From assembly GCA_034620365.1 (NCBI GenBank), contig JAQGEQ010000380.1, positions 2,542,001 to 2,606,000 on the forward strand: a stretch of 64,000 bases of DNA, given 5' to 3'. Under the pieces are notes generated by a model. The model worked only from the letters and a program-made list of their open reading frames with translations, was not told where the DNA came from and did not search any database. A program made the translations under genes and the position numbers. Shown here in pieces: positions 1 through 28,722 of the stretch. The stretch is from Pegea sp. RAD2-039. Its lineage: Eukaryota > Chordata > Thaliacea > Salpida > Salpidae. Position 1 is the first letter of the stretch. Every line of letters starts with the position of its first letter.

Positions 1-3000
1 TATATATTTAAACGACTATTTCTTTGTTTAAAATCTTTCCATCATACACCACGTAATTCTACCAACATATGTAATTGTAGCCTGAAGCATATGAGATTAC
101 AAAACATCTTTATTTTGAAACCCTATATGTTGTTTTTTTGTTTTGTAATCAAATCTTTGAAAAACTAACTGAAATATTGTCAAGTTTTTTTATCTAATAA
201 ACAAATATTCAAATACAATTCAAAGGCAGTCACTCAAAGCTTCTGTTATTTATTTAAATATATTTTTTTAATTTACTAGTAACTTTATTTCAATACTTTA
301 AAGAACCTGTATAAAATACAGTTAAATGTAAATCTTACAGATCTTGAGGAAGATTTTAAATCAACTATCAGCAAGTTTAAAAAAATAACTAAATTACATT
401 AAAATTAAAACATTTTATTGTTTGAATTGTTAAATATTATTAAACAGATATAAGTTTTAGTTTCAATCTTCAATTTCATATGATTTCAATTACTCGTTTG
501 ATCTTAAAGACTTATAATCCTTAAAATTAAAATAAATCTGATGTAAACTACATCTGAAGCTAATTTTTAAAATGTTATCTAGACATTTTTTCAACGAAAA
601 CACATGACATAAAACTGTAAAAAGATATACAACTAAATTGTTAATCAAACAAAAAAGATTGTCCGCAGGTGTTTGGATTGTTACTCGAGAGTCAAAGACT
701 TGAGTTGTTATCACAAAATTTAGATACTATCATTTTTGCCTTCAAAGTGAAAGATTTCAATTTAATTTTAAATAATTTTTCTCTTTTTAAAGCTATGGAA
801 ACCTCTGATTTGTTTATTTTCTGACTAGTTGTCTCTAGCACAACATTTAAAAGTTAAATTTCAATTTTATCTTTATTTTCAACTAATTGCTTGAAAGATT
901 AATTAAGTAATTATTAATCATTTATTATTATTAAAAATGTAGAATCAATTTCAACTTTCAAACATATTTTGCAAAAATTTGATTCAATTAGTAATTTTAA
1001 GTAAAGTAATAATTATTCACAGTTTCCAAAATTAAATTAGACAAAAATTCAAATATTCTACTGCATAAAAACATGTACTACATAAATAATAATAAATAAA
1101 TACAGAAAATCATTTACCTTGTCTCCGTAATAAGTTAATTGATGTTAAAGCTATATGAAAGCACTCATTTGTAGGCGAGTCGGTATCTTGAAAGTAGAAA
1201 ATTGTTTTTAAAACCCATCAGGTAGAATTGCATTGACATCTGCTTCAAGCAAAAAAAAACTGATTAATTTTTTTTTAAGAACTTTATTATTTTGTTGAAG
1301 GAAACCAGACATAAAGAGCATACAGTGCTATCGTATAAACAACTCAAGTAAATAAAACGAGCATCAAACATTTGCTGAAACAAGAAAGTCGTCAGGATCA
1401 TCTACAACAGTAGTAGTAGGAAAAAGGTTTTAGAAACGCCTATATAGTGCAACATCATCTATAATTTCTGGAGATATTTAACCAAGTTTATGAAGATGGG
1501 AAATTAATACACCAATCAAATGTGATGAGTGTGCTTATATTAAATTTATTTTAACTGACAACTGTATATTGTCATTTCAAATTTTCTCCTTATCAATGAC
1601 AAGATACAAAAGATCTTACCTGTTACTCACATTTACTTGTTAATTCTGATAATGAGTTTGTTGAAACTGTTATAGTAGTCATCGAAGATGGTAAGACATC
1701 TTGTAAACAGGTTAAACACTACAAGGTGTAGGGGTGGCCTGTCAACAACAAGAGCCTAAAACGTGACGAACACTTCATAACATGAGTAATTCCTGGCAGT
1801 CGTACAGCATGTGGTCTAAAGACAAGTCTCTTTTAAAAAGCGATTTGTGGTGTTAAGGTGAATTGTTGAATAATTTATTTCTGTAGAAGAAAGCTTTTAC
1901 CGCATTATTGATAAAATGACCTTTTGCAAAAGTTTGAAAATGATATCAAAATACTTACCAATATATGATAAGTACTCAAATATGCAGTTGTTTTCTGAAC
2001 AAGTGAAATTAAAAATCGTATATGCATCTATCCTTTCATTAATAATACTTACAAATTTCGATAAAAACTTTATTAAGTCATATAAGTATCTTCAAATGAT
2101 ATTAAAGCAGGAGGTATTTACATGAATTAAAATAATTGGACAATTCAGTAGCTGCATAATGTACTATGCATAATCACAAACACCAAAAATACAGTCTTTA
2201 AACTATCATATCAATTTTAACATTTTTCAAACTTATTCAGTTAAACACAAAAAAAATGTTAGTAAAAAGCAGTCAGACTAAAAAGGACTGGTGTTTACTG
2301 TAATTCGAGTCGTTATGTTTTTTATTGTATATAGCTCGATTGCTTATTAAAGTTCTGTGTACATTTTTTAAGTTTCTCAACAAACATGCATTAAAAATGA
2401 ACTTGTTTCGTAGAAGTTTGTTTACAGCAATTTTATGTATATTATTACATTGAAGCACATCACAAGAACCCTCCCGCTTTTTTAGCTTCATCTTACTGAC
2501 TTATAATGAGAATTGAAATTACTAAAAAGCTACAAAATCCACTATCTGTATTTTTTTGCTCTTCACCTAAAAACATCAACTAGCTTGCGGCTGAGCGAAC
2601 ACAACAGTCTTGATAAATACTTGATAAAGATAAAATATTAATGATACTTTTGGTTATTTATTTTGTAAAAATAATGAGTTAGATAGTGGGCGAGTACTAG
2701 ACAAACATTACCAGTAGATTCTACAAATAAGCAAATTCGATCTAATCTTACTTTGACCACTGTTTCCATTTCATTTTTTTAAACTCATCGAGATAATTTA
2801 GTTTAAGTTTTGCTCTAAATTAAACTTTAAATTATATTGATGAAAAGAATTTCTTTTCTAGACCAACTATTTACAAGTATAGAGAATGTATGAAGTACTT
2901 CTGTAAAATTGATTATAATAAAACTAAATAATTCATTAGAATTTATAAATTTAGCAAGTTTATTAAGTTTAAGCGTTGCTTTTTAAATTATTTATTTTTT

Positions 3001-6000
3001 ATAAAAATAATTACGAAGCATTAATTTTAAAAAATAAAAAGTGTTTTTAATCAAAAATAATAGTATTAAGCGGTTGTTGGTAGATGAAAGGAATATAACT
3101 TACTCAAAAAAATCGCCAACTATTAATAGCTTATAGAAAAGTTTGTTTTATTACTTTACAATGCCAAATTTTGTCATATTTGCAATTAACTAGTTAACAA
3201 CTATCAGAAAAACTTCCATAATTAATTTTTAAGTCGGTTTTTATATAAAATTATTTTATAGAATCAAGGAAGCCACGCAGATACAGTTAAGTATAAATTA
3301 TTTTTCATTTGGATTTTTTCATTCAGAAATAGTTTACAACAATTAACATCGTTCTAAAGTGAACAATATTACAATTAAATAAAATGAAAGTATATTTTGA
3401 GTGTTTATCACAAAGTACAATAAATGATTATATTAAATTATATAAATGATAGAAACTTAATATAATCGTATATTGCAAGATCTTTAAAAAATGTATTTTG
3501 AATTAAAAAGAAAATTTTTTAAACAAATTTGATGTCCATATTTTCATCAACATTTATACAGGTAGTAAAATCATTAAATCACAAGTTAACGTTATGACTC
3601 TAATATAAATATAATTAAATGCTTATTTTTAATAAGAATTTGTTATTCTAAGACGTTGTAATCACAAATAAAAGTCGTATACAATGCAGAATTGACTTAT
3701 TAAAGTTAAGCATGTTTAATAAACTTTGTTTTACTTGACTTTCATTTTCTTCTTTAAAATGATAACTAACTTGATTCCAACAAAATTTGAGTCGTTGATT
3801 ATACTAAAAAAAAATCATGTATTGTTTCTGTACCTGTGATAGTATTTCATATATTGCTTTGTTTCTATAACTAAATTTTTTGTTAAAGTAAAGTTATCAA
3901 ATAAAGTAGTAAACATTCCTAGAGCGCCAACTACCGAGCAAAATTTAAATGCTTGTTATATCACTAATAACCTGTTAATTTTCTTAGGAATCATATCTTT
4001 TTTTACAAAATTAGAAGCTATATTTAAAGTTGACATGATAATTTTTTAATGTAAAAGCAGTTTCGATTATAAAATTGACTGTTTCTAATAAATTATTTTT
4101 ATATTGTTTTATTTAGAGCATGTGATTTTTAAAAAGGTGCTAGAAAGTAATTTACAAAGCAATTTTGTAATGGATAACAACGTTTTAAAAATTGTTATAC
4201 TATATCAATACTTTACATCTATAACACAATTTAATGTTTAAATAAGTGACAAAGTGAATTTATAGAAGTGGCAAGTTTCAACTGAAAAAGATGAAAATTG
4301 TTTACATTGAAAAAAATAATCAGGAACAGAAGTAAAAAAATTACTTTTTGTCTTGAAAGTTTATTCTTTGGTTATGGAAAGCAAGTTTTATTTGTTCAAA
4401 GTTAACTTATCTTTGTTGATAAGGGAAATCAGAAAAGATTAAATATTTAGATTTTCAATCAACTTCAGAAAATATTGTTTCTGATCGAGGAAGTTATGTC
4501 AAATTGTTTTCCTAATTTCTTTCAAGACTTCTTATGTCCACAAAAGAATTCATGAAAAAACCTGCCCAATAGATTATACAAGGTCAAACACTCAGCACAC
4601 GTTTAAGAGTTAAGTTAACTATACAAACTGAATCTGATACAACTTATCTTCATGTCAACAATTACATGGCCACACAAGTGCAGTGTTCGGGCAATCAACA
4701 GTTGCTAAACAGAGCAGAAAGGAATCGGTACTTTACAACTTTCATCAACAATTTTCCAGTTATACGTCAGCACAGACAATGATCTAGTAGGCTTTACGAA
4801 CGAAGAAGTGTTTGCTCTACCACCTACAGGGGGATCTGATAAGAACCGGTTGTCAGTGCTGGAGTAAACATTCAACCCCCTACAATCAGTGAATCAATTA
4901 TAAAACCCGTTTGTTAGCTGTGACGTGAACATTTTACTGATCAATATACTTGATGAAGTTACAAGTTTGTTGACTTTCTTCAAAAATGTTTATTCATCAT
5001 TCTATAGGTTTCATCTTGTTCAATTTTACATTAAATAGAAAAACTACAAACTGATGAATATTGAACTTTGCACGATTATGTCTGACGGTTGCTAGATCGC
5101 TTAATTAATTAAACCAAGGGTACCTAACTTTTGTCAGTACTGTATCTAAAATTATACGGTATTATATCTGATATATGCTTTTTAAAGCTTATAAAATCAG
5201 ATAGCTAATATATGAATTGGTTGAGTTTTTAAACTTTATAACATGTAAGCTATAGATGAAAACACAAATTTCTACAAATGACTTTGGTTTTGTAATAAGA
5301 AACTTTCTAATTACACTTAACCTTTTGCTTCATTATTAAAATGTAATTTAAAACATTTATGTTAACAAACAGGAAACAAGCTGGGAAAGATTGTGCTAAA
5401 CAGGATTTTAAAACCTTTTGTATTTGACAAGTTTTTTTTGATATTTATAGATTACAATCAACTAAACTGTAAGCACCAAATGTAAATTAAATTATCCACA
5501 GAGGTACAAAACAATCATATTATCAGGAATTTTTTTTTACAATTATTATTTTCCAAGAATTTTAAACCACAAAATTAAATACAAATTAAAAAATGTTTTC
5601 ACCAAACATTGTAGACATTGTTAAAGTAATTTAACTGTAAAATTCCAACTTTTAGTATATATTTTTATTCATTAGTATCTAATTTGTTTCCAATTACTTT
5701 TTATTGTTAAAATAAACAACTCGGTATAGCTTAAGAAAATTGAAAATCTAAAATATTTCGGAATTTAAAAAGTTTTAAAAAAGTATATCATATCAGAATT
5801 TGTCTAAATTTCAAAAATTATTTTTAAAACTTGAGTTTTCTCCTTGACATCTATTTTAAACATGTTTTCTTGTTTGTAATTAGTTTTATAACAAAACAGT
5901 TTTGAAGCAAATTGATTCTATATTTTTTATCCTACCAAAAAACTATTTTTCTAATAGTTTCAAGCTATTTATTCAATTTGTAACAAGTTCAATAAGTAGA

Positions 6001-7700
6001 ATATTGAAATGAATTTTATTACACATAGCATTCAATATCTCTTTGCTCAATATTTTGAAAAAAATTTATAAGACCATCAACAGAAATTTAGACATGATTC
6101 ATATTTACAACTTGCTTGAAAATGATTTTAATTTCCAAATTACAACTACCACTTTAGCTTAAATTACGACAGCTCAAATTGGGTATAAATGACGAGAAGG
6201 GAATTCCCCTGTCACCTTGTCAATTTAAGTTCAGGTCATCCTTAAAAGTTGCTGATAAAGTTTTGTTTAAAATAACATCCTGATCAATTGAATAAATTGG
6301 TCTTTGAAAAGTCATAATAAAAATTTCATGCTAAATGCTTGAAATTAAAAAAACTACTTTCTTATCTTAATAACAATCAAATTTAACAATAATTGAAGTA
6401 ATAATTGAAATACATTTTCATAAATCGATCTTTTTAAATAAAATTCAAAGATAACTTTCGTTATAACTGAATGAGCTTATAAAAACTCTCAAAAATTAAT
6501 TTATAAAAGTTTTATATAATTTGTTTCTAGTAATTGTACATGTAAGTAAAAAGCCATTTTCAAGTATAACAGTAGCTAAGTAGGTTTTAGACTTGATGGT
6601 TTTAATAACTGTTTTAAATGACCAGTGTGCATAAGCAGTTTAATAAAAGATAGAAGTGAATGAATTATAAAAATCTGCAGAAGTCTTTGTGAGCTAGAAT
6701 GAAAACAACTAATAAAAAGTCAATTTAGTTGAGTTATATTAAAGAATCTATTTTTAAAGCTAGTAGCTAGAATTATAAATGAATATAATCTATACGATTA
6801 TGGTACAGTCATTCTAATACTAGCTACTACTTAAAAGGTTGTATCTAAATAAACTAATTCTAGCAACTAACGGCTATTGCACTATAGCTAATATACATTT
6901 AAATGTATTAATCTTATTTCCATTATTTGACATTTCCTTCAATATTTGGTTGAGTTTATATTTAACAGCTTCTATAAATGTCTAAATCAAAACTTATATT
7001 TTTAAACCAGGGTTTATATGTTACCTGAGTAGACAAACTTTTCAAAGTATATTCCAAATTTTAAAGTATAATTGATGTTAATTTGTTCACAATATATTTT
7101 CAGGCGTTACGTTTAAATTTCAAAAGTATCAAATTTCTTTCTGTTTAAAAAAAAACTTTTAGAACTGATTAAAGGCTGGAATTGGGAATGAGTGTTTATA
7201 GGATTCCTGATTATTTTATGTCTATTAACTATCAGTATAAGATTAATAGGATAAAATTAATTTTTAGAAAAACATGTTAAAAAATGACCTGACAGTCAGA
7301 ATGCAAACTATTAATTTTCAATTTGATTAATAGAACAACGAAACATTTGAAAGAATCAGTTTTGATGTAAGTCAGAAACGTAGTTTAATAACTTTTTTGA
7401 AAGAGAATCGTGTAAAAAAGATTTGTTTTCTATTACTACCCCAAGTTATGGGCTAAATATAAAGGTTTTCATACATCAGTTCATTAATCACTAAGTATGA
7501 CTTAATATTTTATTTCAAACAAAAACCATCTCTTTAGGTTTAAGATTTGGACATATTAACATGTTGTAAAGTTATTGATGGCTTATTTTAAGTTAAATGA
7601 TTTCTTTGAAAACGGTAATATTTCATACATCCTCAGAGGTTTATCATTTATGATCAACACGTTCAGCAACTTAAATAACGCCAAATAGACAAACATTTTT
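1..7700. other. AT-rich gene-poor sequence
   Basis: No convincing coding exon, RNA gene or complete mobile element was seen on either strand. Open frames are short, low in complexity and match no family I know. A slightly less AT-rich stretch at about 4560-4930 contains a short open run reading FALPPTGGSDKN, which faintly recalls a helicase Walker A loop. It lacks the GKS/GKT residues and is broken on both sides, so it is not called as a gene. Confidence 0.6.
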
Positions 7701-7704
7701 CATT

Positions 7705-7965
7705 ATAAAGTGACCACAGTTTAGGGTTTTCTTCCCGACTCAATCACTAAGACTATCACCTCGTTTAAATTGTGTTAAAAACTATGATTTAACTCAATTT
7801 GTTTACAAGTAATATTTATTACTTCACTTTTCCACTTATTCTGTAGTTTTGGTTTAAACTTATATTTAATTATTCAGTATCCCTACTTCTTCTCACGCCA
7901 TTTACCTTAAACTATGGTACTTAAGATCTTCTCATTATTCATCTGCAACTATATTGTTTTGAGTT
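7705..7965 (+). mobile_element. 3' remnant of a non-LTR retrotransposon (second family)
   Basis: The plus strand at about 7709-7775 reads as the end of a LINE ORF2, with the motif GFLPDSI followed by SFKL. This corresponds to the widespread C-terminal WN-LP-x-IV-FK block of Jockey/CR1-type elements. The tryptophan codon of that block is a TAG stop here. The same stretch recurs at 51023 in the TMEM106 gene. The copy is short, 5'-truncated and interrupted by stops, so it is a fossil. The downstream boundary is approximate. Confidence 0.5.
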
Positions 7966-8221
7966 CGTTTTAAAAGATGCATAATTTGTCATCTGCAGAT
8001 ATGAATTGAATAAGAATACTTGCAACATACTGGATACTTACGATACCATTTTCTTCATTCCAATTTGATATCCAGACTTATTTTCGAATAAGTGTTGATG
8101 ACACAAAAAAACCTGAGTTTTCTACAAACTAATTTTGAATCGTTAACAGTCGAGTAATCTTTTCTTTATGATTTTAGTCTTTCAGCATAAATTAAAAAGT
8201 TTGGTTGTTATTCATTTATTG

Positions 8222-10230
8222 CAATAAATCTGAAGGAGGGTTTCTGAAGAGAGCACCTCTTGCTAACACACATTTTCACAAATAATACCTAGAAAAAGAT
8301 ATCATACATGGCATTTCAGTAGTATTCAATTTTTTTGATATCAACAATTTGATATGGCATCTATGCATTGACATTCTATTCAAGAGTTGCACGTACATAC
8401 AATTTGAAGAGATTGATAATTAAGTATAGATCCTTAGACCTAAAGGTCTTTATAATAAAGTAGACAAGGTTGATTGATTTTACAAAGATTTTGGAATCAT
8501 AATTGTGCTATTTAAAGTCAGATGATAGGACCAAAGGTATAGGACCGAAGATATTCGTGACTTAATGAATCCATTGATGGAGTATTGGTTCAAAGAACTT
8601 GCAGCTGATTTGCAGAAGAAAGGTATTTGTTGGCTGGATTCTGAGCTGCCAATTCGTAGACCAGTTTTCTACAGTTTGTAGTGCAGTTTGAAGTTATGAA
8701 GGATTACAAGATAATAGCTTGATGATCATCTGCATAAACAAACGCACTGACATCATCTACTGCTACTAGTCTTCTGGAGGTCTTTAATTAAAATTAAAAG
8801 AGAAGGGGACCCAGGACGGAATCCTGAGGAACAACGCTAGCGACTTGACTAGGAGTAGAAAAAGATCTTTCTACACGAGTTTGTTGAATTCTACCTGATA
8901 AATAATCTTCAATCCACTGTAAGATAAAGCTGTTGATTTTTAAGTTTTTCAATACTTTAATGAGCTTTTTGTGTGGGACAGAATTAAACGCTTTAGCAAA
9001 ATCGAGATATTTGATGTCACAAGGAGTATTACTTTCATAATGGGTTGTAAACTCATTAAGAAAAGTGAGATGTTGAGTCAGGGAAGATCTCCGTTTCACA
9101 AAGCCATGCTGGACATCAGATATTAGATGGTGCTCCATCAAATAAATGGTCATATGATTGTGAATGATATGCTCTTGAGTTCTACAGATAACTGAAGTCA
9201 GCGAAACTGGTCTGTAGTTAAGTGCGGTGTTTCTGGGACTTTTTTTATGAATTGGAGTAATAATAGCTTTCTTCCGAATTTGTGGAACTCTTCCTCGCCT
9301 CAGAGCCATGTTAAAGGGTTCAAAAGCGATAAAGATAGTGAAAAAGAGGAAGTAGTTTTTCTTTAAAAAAAGTAGGGATCTGATCATTGGTATTGGAAAC
9401 TGGTGATTTTAAAGAAGAAATAGCTTTAGATACAATATCGACAGTTTTGTCAAAATCTATCATCTCAGAGACATTTGTAAGAATATCGTTGTACGAAAGA
9501 GAAGGAGTATTGCCATCATCGGTTATAAAAACGCTATTAAATTGATTGTTTAGCAATTCACCTATAATCTCTGTTTCCATCACATGCTGGTTGCTGTTAT
9601 CAAGTAAGGGAGGTATTTGAGATCTCGGCTTGAGCTTGTGATTTATGAGACCAAAAAATGTTTTCTTGCTAGGTTAAGATAAGACTGCACTTTCTCTTTC
9701 TAAATAGAATTTAGAAACAGATTGCTTTTAAACTATACAACGATCTTTGTACAGAGATTTGATGGAAGGGTCTGCTTTAGTTTGTTTGTATAGAAGGTTT
9801 ACTAAATGTTGTAAATTCATTAAATATTTGTGCAAATGTAGTTTTTTGTTGACCATAAAGAAGTATAAGTTTTTAAATTGACTCTTTAACGATGTTAATA
9901 AACCTTGAGTAACAAGTATTGATGTCTTAGGTAGAGTTGAAACAGTAATTTAGGTAACACCAGATAGAAACTCATTAATATCATTATAATTTCCACGATA
10001 AGAGATCCTTTTGCTTGTAGTTTTAACGTTCATAAAAAGTTTGATGGAGCTTGAATTCAATCATATTGTGATCGCATGTCGGAGCAAAAGGTTCATATTG
10101 ATCAACATACAAAATTTTCTCAGGTTTTGACGTGATAATAAGATCCAAGGTATTACCACTAACTTGAATTCGAAAAGTAACCGTCTGAGATAGGTTATTG
10201 ACATCGAGAAAGCTTACAAAAGGCAATTAC
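8222..10230 (-). mobile_element. Degenerate CR1/Jockey-like LINE, ORF2 endonuclease and reverse transcriptase
   Basis: Read on the minus strand, 10226-10023 encodes the end of an APE-type endonuclease (GNTLDLIITS, then CDHNMIEFKL). 9387-8794 encodes reverse transcriptase fingers and palm, with LNYRPVSLTSV, QHGFVKRRS, YLDFAKAFNSVPHKKL and a VPQ-SVLGPLLF block in which the usual glycine is aspartate. The second catalytic motif YADD lies in a neighbouring frame near 8740. The thumb follows to about 8340. About 500 bp present in the copy at 10735-11510 is missing between 8336 and 8310, where the sequence jumps to the family's 3' tail (8222-8310). Frameshifts and stops make this a dead copy. CR1/Jockey membership is inferred from motif spelling. 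Confidence 0.85.
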
Positions 10231-10734
10231 AGAAACTTAGAATTGTAAAAATTGTTATATTGTTACAATAGTAGTACTGACAAGCAGTACTGATAAAATA
10301 TATCTTATCATTTATTTGAATCAATAATCTATGCGCTTGTCTGGCAGTCATAAAATGATCCGGGTACCACGTCAAAGACAAAAATCTCATTTTGATCAAA
10401 TTGACAAACTTAAATCTATAAAACTCTTCGATCAGAAAAACTCAGTTTTTTCTCAAATCTTGGACTGGATGGAATGTTTGGATCTTACTTGCTTTAAACA
10501 AAACCAATGAAGCACTCGCCAGCTTATATGTGTAAGTTTCTCAAAAATTATATTAGTCGAATTTTGAAATATCAAAAAGTAATATTATGAAAATAGGCAC
10601 AAAAAATACCTCACTAAATTCTTGTTTGAGTGAGACGGGTATACAGGATAAATACTTAAATCAGTTTTATGTTATAATTATTCTAAAACTTTTACATTGT
10701 TCTCTACTATTAATATTTAGCTATTGTTATTAAT

Positions 10735-11510
10735 CATGTTTCCAAAATCTTTGCAAAATCTAGCAACCTTATCTCTCTTATTATAAAGACCTTTAATTCT
10801 AAGGATCCATGATTCTTTATCAACCTTTTCAAATTGTACGTACGTCCAATTCTTGTCAGTGCATGGATGCCATATCAAGTTGGTGATATCAAAAAAATCG
10901 AATCTGTTCAGGCGACATTTACGAGATTGGTATGCAGGAAACTTAATATTAAATATGATAGTTATAAACATCATCTCAGCTTCTTAAATTTAGATACTTT
11001 GGAAACTCGACGAATTAAATACGACTTAATTCTTATTTTTTAATTATCCATAATTTAGTTGACTTTAAATTCGATGCTTTCTTTTCTATTAGTCCTTCCT
11101 TCAAGTTATATCAACTCAAACGACACACATTGTACCTTAAGAAACCCATATCACCTGGTACGTTAATCAGAGCAGATTTTTTCTCATACCGCACAATTAG
11201 TACATAGAACCAGCTGCCATCAGACATTACCATATCGGAATCACTCGTGTTGTTCAAGCAGAAGTTGAACCGTTATAATATCGCCAACATTGTCATTTCT
11301 AAACTGTGATTTTTTCATTTTTTTATATTATTAACATTCCATGTAATTGTTCACTGCTTTGACATGCTTTCAGAAATACAGAAATGCCATGTGTTACATC
11401 TTTTGCTTTCTATATTTCTAACTTAATAGATATTATTTGTGAGAATGTGCGTTAGCGAGAGGTGCTCTTTTCAGGCACCCTCCTTCGCGTTTATTGAAAT
11501 AAATAAATTT
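10735..11510 (+). mobile_element. 5'-truncated LINE copy: ORF2 C-terminus and 3' tail
   Basis: The open stretch 10834-11043 encodes a typical LINE ORF2 C-terminal region (YVRPILVSAWMPYQVGDIKK, then RLVCRKLNIKY and LDTLETRRIKYDL). After a frame break it continues to an LPSDITISESLVLFK block at about 11215-11260, where the conserved tryptophan is replaced by a stop. The 3' tail at 11390-11510 contains the hairpin shared with 8225, 46490 and 61290 and ends in an AATAAATAAA-like run. The copy lies tail-away from the 8222-10230 copy, and the two overlap in homology (10735-10890 matches the reverse complement of 8336-8510). It is an inactive, 5'-truncated insertion. Confidence 0.8.
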
Positions 11511-12764
11511 GCATCAAACTTATTTGCGAAAATAAGTGAAAATAATTCTAGATTCAAATCTCCTTTAGATTTCAAAACAAAAACTAATCAGTACAATCTT
11601 ACACAACATTTACATCTTCATTAAATTCTTTGTAATCAACAACTTTTTTTACTTATTATCTGATAGATAATTTGTTAGAACTTTATTGAGATAGTTAATA
11701 TAAAAATTGTAGAATTTACTGATTATTATTTGTTGAATAGTTTCAATGATAATCAAAAATTTTATGCAAAATCAATCCTTTCATCTTTGTGAATAAATAC
11801 CAAAGTAATTTAGTAGCTGAAAGCCTTTGAAAGCCGAATATCTTTATTATACTTAAATTACATACAAGTCTAACATTTTAGACTTTCAAAAAGGAAAAGA
11901 TGGCGAAATATTGAGTATAGTTTTATAAAACGGCTAAGAATAAGTTTACAAGTTTAAAGATTATTTGTGAAAGGTTCTCAGTAGCGTATTTATAGTTTAA
12001 AGATGACACAAAGTTATCTAGATGACAACACACTTTAGCAAAAACTTAAAGAAACTTTACAGAATACAGAAATGATAATATACAGAAAATTACAAAACTT
12101 TACTTAAAATTAAGATGTAGTTACCCAGGGAATATTTTTAATCAAAAGTTGGACTAGAGATATGATCAAACACTGTTGAATGCAAATAGATAAATCCAAA
12201 CAAATTAAATTATTCCAAAATAACTTTATATTTACAAAAAGGAAGTTTAACAACTGCTTATAAAAGTAAGAGAAACTTAGGAGATGGAGGAAATACTCAA
12301 ATAGATTTATAAATGAAAATATTTGTTTAATTTGGACGAGCAGTTCATGAACAAGAATTATGAAAAAAATGAAAATCCTCAGTGTGATGCCTACATCATC
12401 AGAAGTATCATCACAACGACATGGTAAACTGGGGGAATATTTAAATCATAAGCGAGAAATAAAAAGTTTAATTCAGAAAAAAGTTGATCAAATCAACTTT
12501 ATCTAAGCCTTCATCTCAAGCTGTCATCTGCAATAAGAAAGCAGTTGTTGCTCCAACAACTTGGCAAATATATTCAATACAGCCAACCCAAAACCCTTCT
12601 TAACAAATAGGCTATAGCTCAGTAATCAATCTGAACCCAGAATCTGAGAGCTGATAAGCTGCAACAGATTGTTACGCGACATTAACTCAATAGGAAGTTT
12701 TCAACAACTCTGTCATCAAGTATCAACTGAAATTTGAGACAGGCTGTACTGAAAATAGATCCTT
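11511..12764. other. Intergenic, SMG1 3' flank
   Basis: No gene is seen here. It lies between the LINE tail ending near 11510 and the SMG1 stop codon at 12765 (minus strand), so the right part should hold the SMG1 3' UTR. A less AT-rich part at 12400-12760 has no recognisable coding frame. Confidence 0.6.

Positions 12765-28722
<15,958 letters not shown>

Noticed and set aside
4780-4870. FALPPTGGSDKN resembling a helicase P-loop
   Set aside because: It has no GKS/GKT, no neighbouring helicase motifs and is flanked by stops. A chance match is more likely.
10214-10399. 61-codon minus-strand frame upstream of the LINE endonuclease fragment
   Set aside because: It may belong to the LINE endonuclease N-terminus, but I could not match it to catalytic motifs, so the element boundary was kept at about 10230.
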